From positions 124,001-188,000 of the forward strand of contig NZ_CP016170.1 in NCBI RefSeq assembly GCF_001676705.1: a stretch of 64,000 nt of DNA, written 5' to 3'. Source of the DNA: Bordetella bronchialis. Its GTDB lineage: Bacteria; Pseudomonadota; Gammaproteobacteria; Burkholderiales; Burkholderiaceae_B. This document shows positions 27,201-36,458 of this stretch, piece by piece (position 1 is the stretch's first letter; each line of letters opens with the position of its first letter). A program made the translations under genes and the position numbers. The notes beneath the pieces were generated by a model that ran no database searches, had not been told where the DNA came from, and was given only the letters and a program-made list of their open reading frames with translations.

Positions 27201-28060
27201 GGCGGCGCATCCGCGCGCGAGCGGTGCGCGTCGCAGAAGCGGCGCAGCATGCTCGCCAGTTCCTGCGCGCTTTCCGGCGCGCCCGGCCGTGCCATCAAGG
27301 CCAATTCCGTCGGGCTCACCGCTGGAAATGCCTCGTCCAGCAGGACGGAATCCGTTTCCAATCCCTGTTCGTCCAATAGCGATACCCCGAGTCCGCCGCG
27401 CAACGCGGCCTGGATGCCGGGCAGGTTCGGGCTTTCGTACACGATCCGCCAGCGGCGTCCGGCGCGTTCCAGGGCATGGATGGCGCGCTCGCGGTACAGG
27501 CAGCCCGGCGGCCGCATGACCAGGCGCACGGCTTCCCCGTCATGGGGCACGGCGTCCAGGGTCCCCGTCCAATGCAGCCGTTCGGGCCAGGCGGCGATGC
27601 AGGACCCGCTACCGGGTTCCCGCTTGAAGAGCGCCACGTCCAGCTCGCCCTGCGCCAGGGCCAGGCTCAGCCGGCAGCTAAGGTCGCAGCAGACCGACAG
27701 CCTGACTTCCGGGTGTGACCGCGCGAAGCTGCCGACGATGCCGGTCAATGCCGGCACGGCGAAATCATCCGGCAGCCCCAGGCGCACGACTTCCGTGCGG
27801 GCGGCCTTGCCCACCGTGTCATGCAATTCGCTGGACAGCGCCAGGATGCGACGGGCGTAGCCCAGCAGCCGTTCGCCGTCTTCCGTCAACAGGGCCTTGC
27901 GCCCTTCACGCCGGAACAGGACACATCCCAGTCGTTCTTCGAGCTTGCGGATCTGCTGGCTGACCGTGGATTGCGTGCGGTGTACACGCTCGCCGGCGCG
28001 GGTAAATCCGCCCGCCTCCACCACCGATACGAAGCTGTGCAGCAGGTCGAGGTCCGGCAT
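27146..28060 (-). CDS. LysR-family transcriptional regulator
   Basis: 304 residues. The N-terminal winged HTH is typical: MPDLDLLHSFVSVVEAGGFT, then RAGERVHRTQSTVSQQIRKL. A LysR substrate-binding domain follows (TEVVRLGLPDDFAVPALTGI, LAQGELDVALFKREPGSG, GLGVSLLDEQGLETDSVLLD). Start ATG 28060 is chosen by family; the frame is open far upstream. It diverges from the EamA exporter gene at 28185, the usual LysR arrangement, so it probably controls that gene. Its end overlaps bfd. Confidence 0.93.
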   Translation of the reverse strand: MPDLDLLHSFVSVVEAGGFTRAGERVHRTQSTVSQQIRKLEERLGCVLFRREGRKALLTEDGERLLGYARRILALSSELHDTVGKAARTEVVRLGLPDDFAVPALTGIVGSFARSHPEVRLSVCCDLSCRLSLALAQGELDVALFKREPGSGSCIAAWPERLHWTGTLDAVPHDGEAVRLVMRPPGCLYRERAIHALERAGRRWRIVYESPNLPGIQAALRGGLGVSLLDEQGLETDSVLLDEAFPAVSPTELALMARPGAPESAQELASMLRRFCDAHRSRADAPPQAAATTGMGKPLAAEPL

Positions 28061-28071
28061 CGGAAGTCTCC

Positions 28072-28097
28072 CATCGATTTTTCGAATACTTTCGATG
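28072..28097. promoter_or_regulatory. Candidate LysR operator
   Basis: Perfect 6-bp arms CATCGA and TCGATG separated by 14 AT-rich bases, placed 12 bases from the LysR start in the divergent LysR/EamA interval. The T-rich centre and position fit a LysR-type binding site. Confidence 0.4.
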
Positions 28098-28184
28098 TGA
28101 ATAAAGAATTTGTCAATGGATTGGGGTGGCAACAGAATCGTTCCCGACGTTCCGAAGACCAGTGTCCGATTTCCCCCTGTTCCA

Positions 28185-29099
28185 ATGAAAACCCTGCACG
28201 CTGTTCCCCCGATGTCCACATCCTCGGCCCCGCCGGTGGCCTGGGGTCCGATCGCCCTGTTCTGCCTGCTGTGGAGTTCCGCCTTCGCCGCCGCCAAGAT
28301 TGCCTTGCGCGACTGTCCGCCGCTCACCTTGCTGACGGTGCGTTTCTTCATCGCCGCCGTGCTCATGGTCGGCCTGGCCTGGCTGTTCGGTGGGCTGCGG
28401 CGCCTGGGCTGGCGGCAATGGGGCATGCTGGCGGCGCTGGGGGTGTTGAACAACGCCGTGTACCTCGGCCTGAGCTGGACCGGCATGATGACGGTGTCCT
28501 CGGCCTTCGCGGCCGTGATCGTCAGCACCAATCCCTTGCTGATCGGCGCCTTGGCGGGTCCGCTGCTGGGCGAACGCGTCGGTTGGCGCAAAGTGGCCGG
28601 CCTGTGCCTGGGCGTCGTCGGTGTCGCGGTCGTGCTGCGCTCCCGCCTGGCGGGCGGCCACGAAGACTTGCAAGGCACTTTGCTGGTCGTGGCATCGCTT
28701 GGGGCGCTGGTCGCCGGCACCCTGCTCTACAAGCGGCACACCCCGGACAGCAATATCTGGTTGGCCACCGGCATACAGTCGCTGGCGGGCGGCCTGGCCT
28801 TGCTGCCGTTCGCATGGTTCTACGAAGCCCATCTGCCCGTCAGCTACACCGCCTCCCTGTTCTGGAGCATGGCGTACATGGTCATCGCGGTCTCCATCGG
28901 CGGCTTCGGCCTGTGGTTCCTGATCCTGGCGCGCTCCAGCGCCACCGCGGCCAGCGCCCTGCATTTCCTGATGCCGCCGCTGGGCCTGCTGTTCGGTTGG
29001 ATCGTCCTGGCCGAGCCGGTGGCCGTCATGGACCTGGTCGGCATAGTGCCGATTGCCGTGGGAATCTGGATGGCGACGCGCCCCGCGCGGACAGCCTGA
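28185..29099 (+). CDS. EamA/DMT-family transporter
   Basis: 304 residues and ten hydrophobic spans arranged as two EamA repeats, the drug/metabolite exporter fold. First repeat: FCLLWSSAFAAAKIALRDCP to SSAFAAVIVSTNPLLIGALA. The second begins about residue 165 and ends in PLGLLFGWIVLAEPVAVMDL. Either ATG 28185 or ATG 28212 (MSTSSAPPVAW) could be the start. Inner membrane. Substrate not readable from the sequence; amino acids or metabolites are typical. Divergent from the LysR gene. Confidence 0.9.
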   Translation: MKTLHAVPPMSTSSAPPVAWGPIALFCLLWSSAFAAAKIALRDCPPLTLLTVRFFIAAVLMVGLAWLFGGLRRLGWRQWGMLAALGVLNNAVYLGLSWTGMMTVSSAFAAVIVSTNPLLIGALAGPLLGERVGWRKVAGLCLGVVGVAVVLRSRLAGGHEDLQGTLLVVASLGALVAGTLLYKRHTPDSNIWLATGIQSLAGGLALLPFAWFYEAHLPVSYTASLFWSMAYMVIAVSIGGFGLWFLILARSSATAASALHFLMPPLGLLFGWIVLAEPVAVMDLVGIVPIAVGIWMATRPARTA

Positions 29100-29182
29100 C
29101 GAAGCCCGCGCGGGCGCTAGCCACCCGTCGCCCGCGCGACGATGCCCTTCGCCAGGCCCGGAATAAGCGGCCTTGTATGCCG

Positions 29183-29194
29183 ACTCATTCTCAT
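29183..29194 (-). promoter_or_regulatory. Weak Fur-like site upstream of bfr
   Basis: Read on the minus strand, ATGAGAATGAGT matches 9 of 12 bases of the Fur consensus core ATGATAATCATT. It lies about 120 bases before the bfr start. The match is partial and could be chance. Confidence 0.28.
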
Positions 29195-29312
29195 TGCCTT
29201 GCTGCTTACGCTTTCAGATAAGGCTTGCAAAGCGATTTACCACATGCGCGCCAGGGGTATGCATGGCGAGGTCATGGATGGTAGTCTGCCGGGATTCAGC
29301 AAGGAGTCCATC

Positions 29313-29789
29313 ATGCAAGGCGATAAAACCGTCATCCAGTTTCTGAACGCGCAATTGACGAATGAGTTGACGGCCATCAACCAGTACTTCCTTCACGCGC
29401 GCATGCTGCGCCATTGGGGGCTGAACAAACTGGGCAAACATGAATACGAAGAGTCCATCGGCGAGATGAAGCATGCCGATCGCCTTATCGAACGCATATT
29501 CATGCTGGATGGTCTGCCTAACCTGCAGGACCTGCACAAGCTGTTGATCGGCGAGGACGTACCGGAAATCCTGTCCTGTGACCTGAAGCTGGAACAAGCC
29601 GCGCAGGCCACCTTGAAGGACGCCATCGCCCACTGCGAATCGGTACGCGATTATGTGTCCCGCGATCTGTTCCAGGACATCCTGGACGATACCGAGGAAC
29701 ACATCGACTATCTGGAAACGCAGATCGGCCTGGTGGACCAGGTAGGCTTGCAGAACTATCTGCAAAGCCAGATGGAAGTCTCCGACTAA
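29313..29789 (+). CDS. bfr: Bacterioferritin
   Basis: 158 residues, exact family length. Forms a 24-subunit cytoplasmic cage storing iron, with heme between subunits. The heme ligand M52 (in GEMKHAD) is present. Ferroxidase ligands include E18 and E51, H54, and the C-terminal EEHIDYLE helix. Strong AAGGAG ribosome site before ATG 29313; the frame continues upstream but without family similarity. The reductase gene bfd is 2.1 kb away on the same strand, separated by the LysR/EamA pair. Confidence 0.95.
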   Translation: MQGDKTVIQFLNAQLTNELTAINQYFLHARMLRHWGLNKLGKHEYEESIGEMKHADRLIERIFMLDGLPNLQDLHKLLIGEDVPEILSCDLKLEQAAQATLKDAIAHCESVRDYVSRDLFQDILDDTEEHIDYLETQIGLVDQVGLQNYLQSQMEVSD

Positions 29790-29810
29790 GCCGTCAAGGC
29801 GACCAAGCCG

Positions 29811-30500
29811 TCAAGGGCGATGCGGGCACTCGGCGATGGTGCCCCATGCCCGATTGGGTTCGCAGTACTTGTTGCGCGCATTCCATGCGCACGTAGGCCG
29901 CTGGAAGAACCCGGCATCCGCGCATTGCGCGAGCTCGCGCCGCAGCGCATCCTGCCAGCCTTTCTGGCCGGCGCTGGCCGACGCCTGCTGTTGCGGCGGC
30001 GGCATATCCACGGATTGAATGATCGGTTGCTGGCTGACGTTGCGCGAGGCCTGGATCTGCGCGTACTGCTGCGCGGACTGGGCCGTCTGCGCCTGCTGGG
30101 TCGCGAGGTCCAGCGTGGAGACATCGCTGGGACCGGAAGGCAGGGCGGACTGCGTGGCCGCCGCGATCTGCCGCGCCTGGTCCATGGAAATGCTGTCGCG
30201 CGAGATCATGACGGAAGGGTCTTTTACCGTGTCGAACAGCGACACGGTCGCGACCGTCCAGTTCGTGCCCGCGGGCCGGTCGGGCACGCCCAGGGTTCCA
30301 TCGATGCGCGGCTGCGGCGGCTGGGCCGTGTAGGGGCGGCCGTCCGCATCCAGTATCGGTTCCTGGTTGGTATCGGTTTCATTGGGCGCGCGGGTGGCGG
30401 TGGGCGCGTGCGCCACCAGCCAATCGCCAAACTGGATGCCGCCCCACGCCGAGGCGGCCAGCGCCACCAGCAGTGTTGCGAACAGTACTCGCCAAGACAT
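29811..30500 (-). CDS. Exported protein of unknown function with cysteine-containing C-terminus
   Basis: 229 residues. N-terminal signal or anchor (VLFATLLVALAASAWGGIQF). Then a Pro/Gln-rich central part (QTAQSAQQYAQIQASRNVSQ) and a C-terminal block with four cysteines (C-ADAGFFQRPT-C-AWNARNKY-C-EPNRAWGTIAE-C). These probably form disulfides in the periplasm. Such Cys-rich ends recur in Bordetella/Achromobacter hypotheticals. No catalytic motif. It lies 11 bases downstream of prfC on the same strand and may be co-transcribed. Confidence 0.72.
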   Translation of the reverse strand: MSWRVLFATLLVALAASAWGGIQFGDWLVAHAPTATRAPNETDTNQEPILDADGRPYTAQPPQPRIDGTLGVPDRPAGTNWTVATVSLFDTVKDPSVMISRDSISMDQARQIAAATQSALPSGPSDVSTLDLATQQAQTAQSAQQYAQIQASRNVSQQPIIQSVDMPPPQQQASASAGQKGWQDALRRELAQCADAGFFQRPTCAWNARNKYCEPNRAWGTIAECPHRP

Positions 30501-30511
30501 TCCTGAACCTC

Positions 30512-32125
30512 TTAAGCCTGGGCCTTGTCGCTGAACACTCGGCCGCCGTGTTCGCGCATCGCGTGGAACTTCACATCTGGATACAGTTCTTCGGCGACGC
30601 GCAACTGCGCTGGCGAGCCGATCAAAAACGCGGCCGCGTCCACCACATCATAGGCGATATGGGCAGCGTTGGCATCCATGAACTTGCGCAAGGCGCGTGG
30701 ATCGTCCGACGTAATCCATCGTGCCATGGTGTAACGCGAAGGCATCAGCCGCGCGTCCACGCCATACTCCGTTTTCAGGCGATGCTGCACCACTTCGAAC
30801 TGCAGCTGGCCGACCGCGCCGAGCAGCATGGCGCCGCCTGCCGCCACCGGGCGGAACACCTGGATCGCGCCTTCTTCGCCCAGCTGGGCCAGGCCGGTAC
30901 GCAGCTGCTTGGTGCGCAGCGGATCCTTGACTTCGACCGCCTGGAAGAGTTCGGGCGCGAAGAAAGGCAAACCGGTGAATTGCAGGATTTCGCCTTCGGT
31001 CAACACATCGCCCAACTGCAGCACGCCGTGGTTGGGAATGCCGATCACATCGCCCGCATAGGCTTCGTCCAGGAGCTCGCGCCGCTGCGACAGAAAGGAC
31101 ACCACGTTGTTGGGCCGCATCTCCTTGTTGGTACGGCAGACCTTCAGGCGCATGCCGCGCTCGAAGCGGCCCGAGCTGACGCGCACGAAGGCCACGCGGT
31201 CGCGATGCGCCGGATCCATATTGGCCTGTACCTTGAACACCACGCCGGTAAAGCGCGGCTCGTCCGGCCGCACGACGCGCTGCAGCGCCGGGCGCGGCCC
31301 GGGGCGGGGCGCGAGTTCGACCAGGGCGTCCAGCACTTCCTGCACGCCGAAGTTATTGATGGCCGATCCGAAGAACACCGGCGTCTGGCGGCCGTCCAGG
31401 AATGCCTGCGCATCGAAAGATGGCGCGGCCTCTGTGATCAGGCCGATTTCCTCGTGCGCTTTCTCGAACGCGCTGCCGAAGCGCGTGGCGATGGCCGGAT
31501 TGTCCAGGCCCTGGATGAATTCGTCGTCGTCGCCACGCCGTTCCTGGCCGGCGCGGAAGATGCGCATGCGGTCCTGGCGGATGTCGAACACGCCGCCGAA
31601 GGTCTTGCCCATGCCGACCGGCCAGGAGAAAGGCACCGCGTCCATGCCAAGGTGGGACTCGATCTCGGCCAGCAGGTCCAGCGGCTCGCGGACCTCGCGG
31701 TCCATCTTGTTGATGAAGGTGATGATGGGCGTGTTGCGGGCACGGCACACCTGCAGCAGGCGCTTGGTCTGCGGTTCCACGCCGTTGGCCGCATCGATCA
31801 CCATCAGCGCGGCGTCGACGGCCGTCAGCACCCGGTAGGTGTCTTCGGAGAAATCCTGGTGGCCCGGGGTGTCCAGCAGGTTGATGACGCTGTCGCGGTA
31901 CTCCATCTGCATCACGGACGAGGCCACCGAGATGCCGCGCTGCTTTTCGATCTCCATCCAGTCCGAGGACGCGTGCCGGCTGGCCTTGCGCGCCTTCACG
32001 CTGCCGGCGATCTGGATGGCGCCCGCGAACAGCAGCAGTTTTTCGGTCAGCGTGGTCTTGCCCGCGTCGGGGTGCGAAATGATGGCGAACGTGCGTCGAC
32101 GCGCGACTTCTTGAGCGATATTCAT
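30512..32125 (-). CDS. prfC: Peptide chain release factor 3
   Basis: 537 residues. Ribosome-associated GTPase that recycles RF1/RF2 after termination. G-motifs: G1 SHPDAGKTTLTEKL, G2 region RGISVASSVMQM, G3 LLDTPGHQDFSEDTYR, G4 TFINKMDRE. The RF3-specific insert KARKASRHASSDWMEIEKQR distinguishes it from EF-G and LepA. C-terminal RF3 domain ends in HGGRVFSDKAQA. The start MNIAQEVARRRTF is typical. It is followed by the exported-protein gene. Confidence 0.97.
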   Translation of the reverse strand: MNIAQEVARRRTFAIISHPDAGKTTLTEKLLLFAGAIQIAGSVKARKASRHASSDWMEIEKQRGISVASSVMQMEYRDSVINLLDTPGHQDFSEDTYRVLTAVDAALMVIDAANGVEPQTKRLLQVCRARNTPIITFINKMDREVREPLDLLAEIESHLGMDAVPFSWPVGMGKTFGGVFDIRQDRMRIFRAGQERRGDDDEFIQGLDNPAIATRFGSAFEKAHEEIGLITEAAPSFDAQAFLDGRQTPVFFGSAINNFGVQEVLDALVELAPRPGPRPALQRVVRPDEPRFTGVVFKVQANMDPAHRDRVAFVRVSSGRFERGMRLKVCRTNKEMRPNNVVSFLSQRRELLDEAYAGDVIGIPNHGVLQLGDVLTEGEILQFTGLPFFAPELFQAVEVKDPLRTKQLRTGLAQLGEEGAIQVFRPVAAGGAMLLGAVGQLQFEVVQHRLKTEYGVDARLMPSRYTMARWITSDDPRALRKFMDANAAHIAYDVVDAAAFLIGSPAQLRVAEELYPDVKFHAMREHGGRVFSDKAQA

Positions 32126-32177
32126 AGGGGTGGGATTTTACAGGCGGGCCCTGTCTGGTTCCGGTGCCGGGGCGGGA

Positions 32178-32807
32178 CTAGTGCCCGCGGCGAAAACAAG
32201 CAAGCAACACGCCCGCCGCCATGAACAGCATGCCGAACGCGCGGTTCATCCAGCGGATATGGACGGGGCTGCGCATCAGCCTGAGCACCTTGGCCGCGAG
32301 CAAGGTGTAGAAGGCCATCGCCACCGTGTCGGTCAGCGCCATGGTGCCGGCGATGGCCAGGTACTGCGCGGCCAGCGGCCGCGTGGCATCGATGAATTGG
32401 GGGACGACCGCAAGCAGGAAAACCGTGCCCTTGGGATTGCTGGCGTTGATCAGGAAGCCGCGCAACACCAGGGCGCGTCGCGATTCGCGAGCGGGCGCGC
32501 CGCCTTCCAGCGAGACCGGTGCCGCTTCCGCGCGGAATTGGCGCCAGCCCAGGTAGACCAGGTACGCCACGCCCGCGTACTTCACCGCCGCGAATGCCGT
32601 TTCCGATGCGGCCAGCAGTGTGCCCAGTCCGATGCCGACCACGGCCAGCTGGAACATGATGCCCAGGATGAGTCCGGCGGTGTTCCAGTAGCCCCGCGCG
32701 AAGCCATGGCGCAGCCCGGAGGTCATCGCCGAAAGCGCGCCGGCGCCCGGCGAGAACGAAATCGCCCACGACGCCAGCATGAAGGTCAGCCAGGTGGAAA
32801 GCAGCAC
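32178..32807 (-). CDS. LysE/RhtB-family amino acid exporter
   Basis: 209 residues and about six membrane spans. The N-terminal segment WAISFSPGAGALSAMTSGLR is the LysE-family SPGP-type signature, modified to SPGAGA. A further conserved block is RGFLINASNPKGTVFLLAVV (NPK motif). Inner-membrane exporter, likely for amino acids or homoserine-type compounds. It lies 52 bases upstream of prfC and 93 bases downstream of rhlE on the same strand. Confidence 0.9.
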   Translation of the reverse strand: MLLSTWLTFMLASWAISFSPGAGALSAMTSGLRHGFARGYWNTAGLILGIMFQLAVVGIGLGTLLAASETAFAAVKYAGVAYLVYLGWRQFRAEAAPVSLEGGAPARESRRALVLRGFLINASNPKGTVFLLAVVPQFIDATRPLAAQYLAIAGTMALTDTVAMAFYTLLAAKVLRLMRSPVHIRWMNRAFGMLFMAAGVLLACFRRGH

Positions 32808-32900
32808 GGGGTTTTCCTTGTCGAAAATGGCGCCGCGCGCCCGCGCACGCGGCGGGGGCGGCCGGCCGCGGCACAGCGCGGCGCGGCCCCCGTTGCGGGT

Positions 32901-34496
32901 TTACTTGGACAGCAGCGCCGGACGGCGCGCGGCGCCCTGGCTGGCCGCGGCGCGAGGTGCCGCGCCGGGCCGTCCCGCGTGCGTGCCCCGATGGCCATTG
33001 CCTGCGGCGGGGCGGTCCCCCGTCGCGGCGCTGCCATTGCCGCGGGACGTCTGCGAGGCACCGTTGCCGGCGCCGGCGGGACGGCTGCCGTTGGCGCGGT
33101 CACCCCCGCCGCGCGAGCCGTCGCGTCCGGTCCCGCCCGCATGGCCCTGGGCCGCCGGCGCGCGGCGCGCGCCACCATTGGCGCCGGCACCGCGGCCGCC
33201 ATTGCCCGCGCGCGCCGATCCTTGGCCCCGGCCGCCGCCGCGGGGGCCGCGGAAGTCGCGTTCGTCGTCCTCGTCATCGCGCTCTCGCACGGCGTTGGGC
33301 GAGGGCGTCCAGCCCTGAACCTCGATGCGGTCGATGGGCTTGCGGATCAGTTTCTCGATGGCCTTCAGCAGCTTGACCTCGCTGGGGTCCACCAGCGAGA
33401 TCGCGGCACCGGTGGCGCCCGCGCGGCCCGTGCGGCCGATGCGGTGGACGTAGTCCTCCGGCACGTTGGGCAGTTCGAAATTGACGACCTGCGGCAACTG
33501 GTCGATATCCAGCCCGCGCGCCGCGATGTCGGTGGCGACCAGGACGCTGACGGTGCCGGCCTTGAAGCCGGCCAGCGCGCGCGTGCGTGCCGCCTGGCTC
33601 TTGTTGCCATGGATGGCGGCCGCGCTCAGGCCGTCCTTGACCAGCTTTTCCGCCAGGCGGTTGGCGCCATGCTTGGTGCGCGTGAAGACCAGTACCTGGT
33701 GCCAGCCGCTTTCGCGGATGATATGGCTGATCAGGTCGCGCTTGTGGTGTTGCTCGACCATATGCACGGTCTGCGCGACCAGTTCGGTGGCCGTATTGCG
33801 GGGCGTCACGGACACTTCGCCGGGATTGTTCAGGACGCCGCGCGCCAGCGTGCGGATCTCGTCGGAGAACGTCGCGGAGAACAGCAGGTTCTGCCGCTGG
33901 GCCGGCAACAACGCGAGCACTTTGCGGATGTCGCGGATGAAGCCCATGTCCAGCATCCGGTCCGCTTCGTCCAGGACCAGGATCTCCACGCCGGACAGGT
34001 CGACGGTCTTCTGGCCCGCGTGGTCGAGCAGGCGGCCCGGCGTCGCGACCAGGATGTCGATGGGCTTCTTCAGCGCGCCGATCTGCGGATTGATGTTCAC
34101 GCCGCCGAACATGACCATGGAGGTCAGCGGCGTGTGCTTGCCGTAGGTCTGCACCGATTCCTCGACCTGCGCGGTAAGTTCGCGCGTGGGGGTCAGGATC
34201 AGGCAGCGCGGCCGGCCGGGCTTGCGCAGCGCGGGCTTGGTGTGCATCAGTCGATGCAGGATGGGCAAGGTAAAGCCGGCGGTCTTGCCGGTGCCGGTCT
34301 GGGCGGCGGCCAGCAGGTCGCCGCCTTGCAGGACCAGGGGAATGGCCTGGGCCTGGATGGGCGTCGGGGCGCTGTAGCCGGTTTCGGCGATGGCGCGCAA
34401 CAGGGAATCGGCCAACCCGAGGTCGGCGAAGGTGGGTTTGACAGTCAAGTACAACTCCAGCGGCAGCCTGTCGCTCAAGTTGTTGAGTGACTCCAA
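32901..34496 (-). CDS. rhlE: DEAD-box ATP-dependent RNA helicase, RhlE type
   Basis: 531 residues. Q motif [20 protein letters not shown], motif [10 protein letters not shown], Ia [27 protein letters not shown], and [12 protein letters not shown]. The C-terminal ~150 residues are low-complexity and Gly/Arg/Asn-rich ([20 protein letters not shown]), an RNA-binding tail. Likely role in rRNA processing and mRNA turnover. The start at 34496 gives an N-terminal extension of ~20 residues before [12 protein letters not shown]; an internal start is possible. Confidence 0.92.
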   Translation of the reverse strand: MESLNNLSDRLPLELYLTVKPTFADLGLADSLLRAIAETGYSAPTPIQAQAIPLVLQGGDLLAAAQTGTGKTAGFTLPILHRLMHTKPALRKPGRPRCLILTPTRELTAQVEESVQTYGKHTPLTSMVMFGGVNINPQIGALKKPIDILVATPGRLLDHAGQKTVDLSGVEILVLDEADRMLDMGFIRDIRKVLALLPAQRQNLLFSATFSDEIRTLARGVLNNPGEVSVTPRNTATELVAQTVHMVEQHHKRDLISHIIRESGWHQVLVFTRTKHGANRLAEKLVKDGLSAAAIHGNKSQAARTRALAGFKAGTVSVLVATDIAARGLDIDQLPQVVNFELPNVPEDYVHRIGRTGRAGATGAAISLVDPSEVKLLKAIEKLIRKPIDRIEVQGWTPSPNAVRERDDEDDERDFRGPRGGGRGQGSARAGNGGRGAGANGGARRAPAAQGHAGGTGRDGSRGGGDRANGSRPAGAGNGASQTSRGNGSAATGDRPAAGNGHRGTHAGRPGAAPRAAASQGAARRPALLSK

Positions 34497-34708
34497 TCAA
34501 GGCGGACGATAGGGAGGGAAAGGAGCGGCCCGCGGGACGATCCCAGGGGCGGAGCATGACGGCGAATGCCGCATGGCGCGGTGTGCGGATTGGCACTGCA
34601 CACGGAACGCATTGTAGCCTACCCGGAAAACAGGGTCGGTATAGTCCTGTAACGCTTTTTCCACCCCGGGACAGCGCGGCGCGCGGGGGCAAAGCGAGGG
34701 CCGCTACC

Positions 34709-34714
34709 TATAAT
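34709..34714 (+). promoter_or_regulatory. Possible -10 element for the DUF945 gene
   Basis: A perfect TATAAT lies 33 bases before the ATG at 34747 in a 250-bp divergent interval. The base composition around -35 (GGGGCA) is poor, so only the -10 element is supported. Confidence 0.4.
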
Positions 34715-34746
34715 CCCGCCTTTGTCCAGCGGGAAGCACCGGCATC

Positions 34747-36336
34747 ATGAAAAAAGCAATTGGCGTGGTCGTGGGCGTTGTCGTGGTGGTGGGCGCGGCC
34801 TGGACGGCGGGCGCCTGGTATACCGGCAAACGCCTGGAAGACATCGTGCGGCAACAGGTTGCCGACGGCAACGCCAGGCTGCAGAAGCTGTTCCCCGGCG
34901 GCGAGGTCACCCTGGCGCTGGATACGCTGGAACGCCACGTCTTTTCCACCGATATCGTCACTCGCATACGGATTCACGGTGGCCCGGGGGCGAAACCGCC
35001 GGCTGGCGACGAGGACGTCATCGACATCGCGTCCCACGTCGGACATGGCCCCTTCCCCCTGCAGCGGTTGCGCAAGGGGCAACTGGCGCCGATGATGGCG
35101 GCCGGGACCTTCCAGTTGCAGGAAAACGACACCGTGCGCCCGTGGTTCGCCTTGACCCAGGGCGTGCCCCCGGTTTCCGGTACCGCCGTGGTGTCCTACA
35201 CGCAGGCGGTGGCCGGCCACCTGCGCATCGAACCGGTCAAGGTCGCGCGCGACGACGCGGCGCTGGATTTCTCCGGGCTGTCGATGGACTACTCGCAGGA
35301 CGCCGACAAGCATGCCCGCGCGGATGGCGCGATCGATAGCGTGGTGTTCAAGACGCTGAAGGGCGAGGCGCCCGGCCAGGTCGAAATCACCGGCGTGACG
35401 CTGGCCTCGGACATGCGGCCGGGGCCGGCCGATCTGCAGATCGGCACCACGGCGCTCGGCGCCAAGCGTGTCGCCTTGTCGCTGGCCGGCGGCGCGCCGG
35501 TCACGCTGTCCGACTACCGGCAGCGCACCGAGGTCGGCGAGGACAAAGGACTGCTGGGCGTGCACGCGGCCTACGACGTCGCCATGGTCAACATCGGCGG
35601 CAGGGATATCGGTACGGCGCAGCTCGCCTTGGGCGCGAAGAACCTGGCGCCGGAAGCCATCAAGTCGCTGGCCAGCCTGTATGGGCGCCTGTGGTCGCGC
35701 GCCATGGACCAGACGCAGGCCAAGGACGGTGTGCCCGCCGAGCCGGCGCTGACGCCGGAAGAGCAAGCCCTGGCCCTGTCGGCGCGCGATGCGCTGCTGG
35801 CGGCCAACCCCAATCTGTACATCGACCCCATCCTGCTGAAGACCGCCCACGGCGAAGCGCGGTTCACGCTCAACCTGGATCTGGCCAAGCCGGAGAAGGC
35901 CGACCTGCCCCTGGACGAGCGCATCGCGCAAACCCTGCGCAAGCTGGACGCCCGCGCGTCCCTCGCCCAGCCGCTGCTGGCCGATCTGCTGGCCGGCAAC
36001 ATGCAGCGCGACGGCATGGACGCGGCCGCCGCGTCGGCCCAGGCCCAGGCGCTGGCCGCCGTCATGGGCAAGGCCGCCGCATCGTCGGGCTACGCCACGG
36101 TACAGGGCACCGACATCGTGTCCACGCTGCACTACGCCGACCGCGTGGTCGACCTGAATGGCAACAAGATGCCGCTGGACCAGTTCGCCGGGATGGTGCT
36201 CCAGGGCGTCATGGGAATGATGGCGCAGCCCGACATGGATGAACCGGACGAGGACGAACCGGACGAGGACCAGCCCGAGGACGCCGACCCGGACAGCCAG
36301 CAGCAGGACCAGGCTCCGGCGGCCGGACGCCGCTAG
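34747..36336 (+). CDS. YdgA-family (DUF945) protein
   Basis: 529 residues. N-terminal membrane anchor (AIGVVVGVVVVVGAAWTAGA), then the DUF945 N-terminal block WYTGKRLEDIVRQQVADGNA typical of YdgA proteins, located in the periplasm. The body alternates beta-rich segments with Ala-rich helices (DARASLAQPLLADLLAGNMQ). The C-terminus is strikingly acidic with DEPDEDEPDEDQPEDADPD and QQQDQ. Function of the family is unknown. It diverges from rhlE and is followed by a good hairpin terminator. Confidence 0.85.
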   Translation: MKKAIGVVVGVVVVVGAAWTAGAWYTGKRLEDIVRQQVADGNARLQKLFPGGEVTLALDTLERHVFSTDIVTRIRIHGGPGAKPPAGDEDVIDIASHVGHGPFPLQRLRKGQLAPMMAAGTFQLQENDTVRPWFALTQGVPPVSGTAVVSYTQAVAGHLRIEPVKVARDDAALDFSGLSMDYSQDADKHARADGAIDSVVFKTLKGEAPGQVEITGVTLASDMRPGPADLQIGTTALGAKRVALSLAGGAPVTLSDYRQRTEVGEDKGLLGVHAAYDVAMVNIGGRDIGTAQLALGAKNLAPEAIKSLASLYGRLWSRAMDQTQAKDGVPAEPALTPEEQALALSARDALLAANPNLYIDPILLKTAHGEARFTLNLDLAKPEKADLPLDERIAQTLRKLDARASLAQPLLADLLAGNMQRDGMDAAAASAQAQALAAVMGKAAASSGYATVQGTDIVSTLHYADRVVDLNGNKMPLDQFAGMVLQGVMGMMAQPDMDEPDEDEPDEDQPEDADPDSQQQDQAPAAGRR

Positions 36337-36345
36337 GTGGGGGCG

Positions 36346-36376
36346 TCGCATGCCGCCATATCGGGGCGGCATGCGA
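36346..36376 (+). terminator. Intrinsic terminator of the DUF945 gene
   Basis: Perfect 12-bp stem TCGCATGCCGCC/GGCGGCATGCGA with a 7-base loop, 9 bases after the stop and followed by TCTT. It also lies downstream of the peptide ABC operon on the other strand and may serve both. Confidence 0.7.
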
Positions 36377-36458
36377 TCTTCGCGCCTGCCCCGCGCCATC
36401 CTTGCGCGATGGACGCCACAGCGCCGCGTCGCGCGGGCAGCGCCCATCCGGCCATGCC

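Noticed and set aside
30473..32224. Long plus-strand ORF (583 codons) opposite prfC
   Set aside because: Antisense of prfC, which has intact GTPase motifs.
36346..36376. 12-bp stem considered as an operator for the peptide ABC operon
   Set aside because: It lies at the 3' ends of both neighbouring units and is followed by TCTT, so a terminator is the simpler reading.
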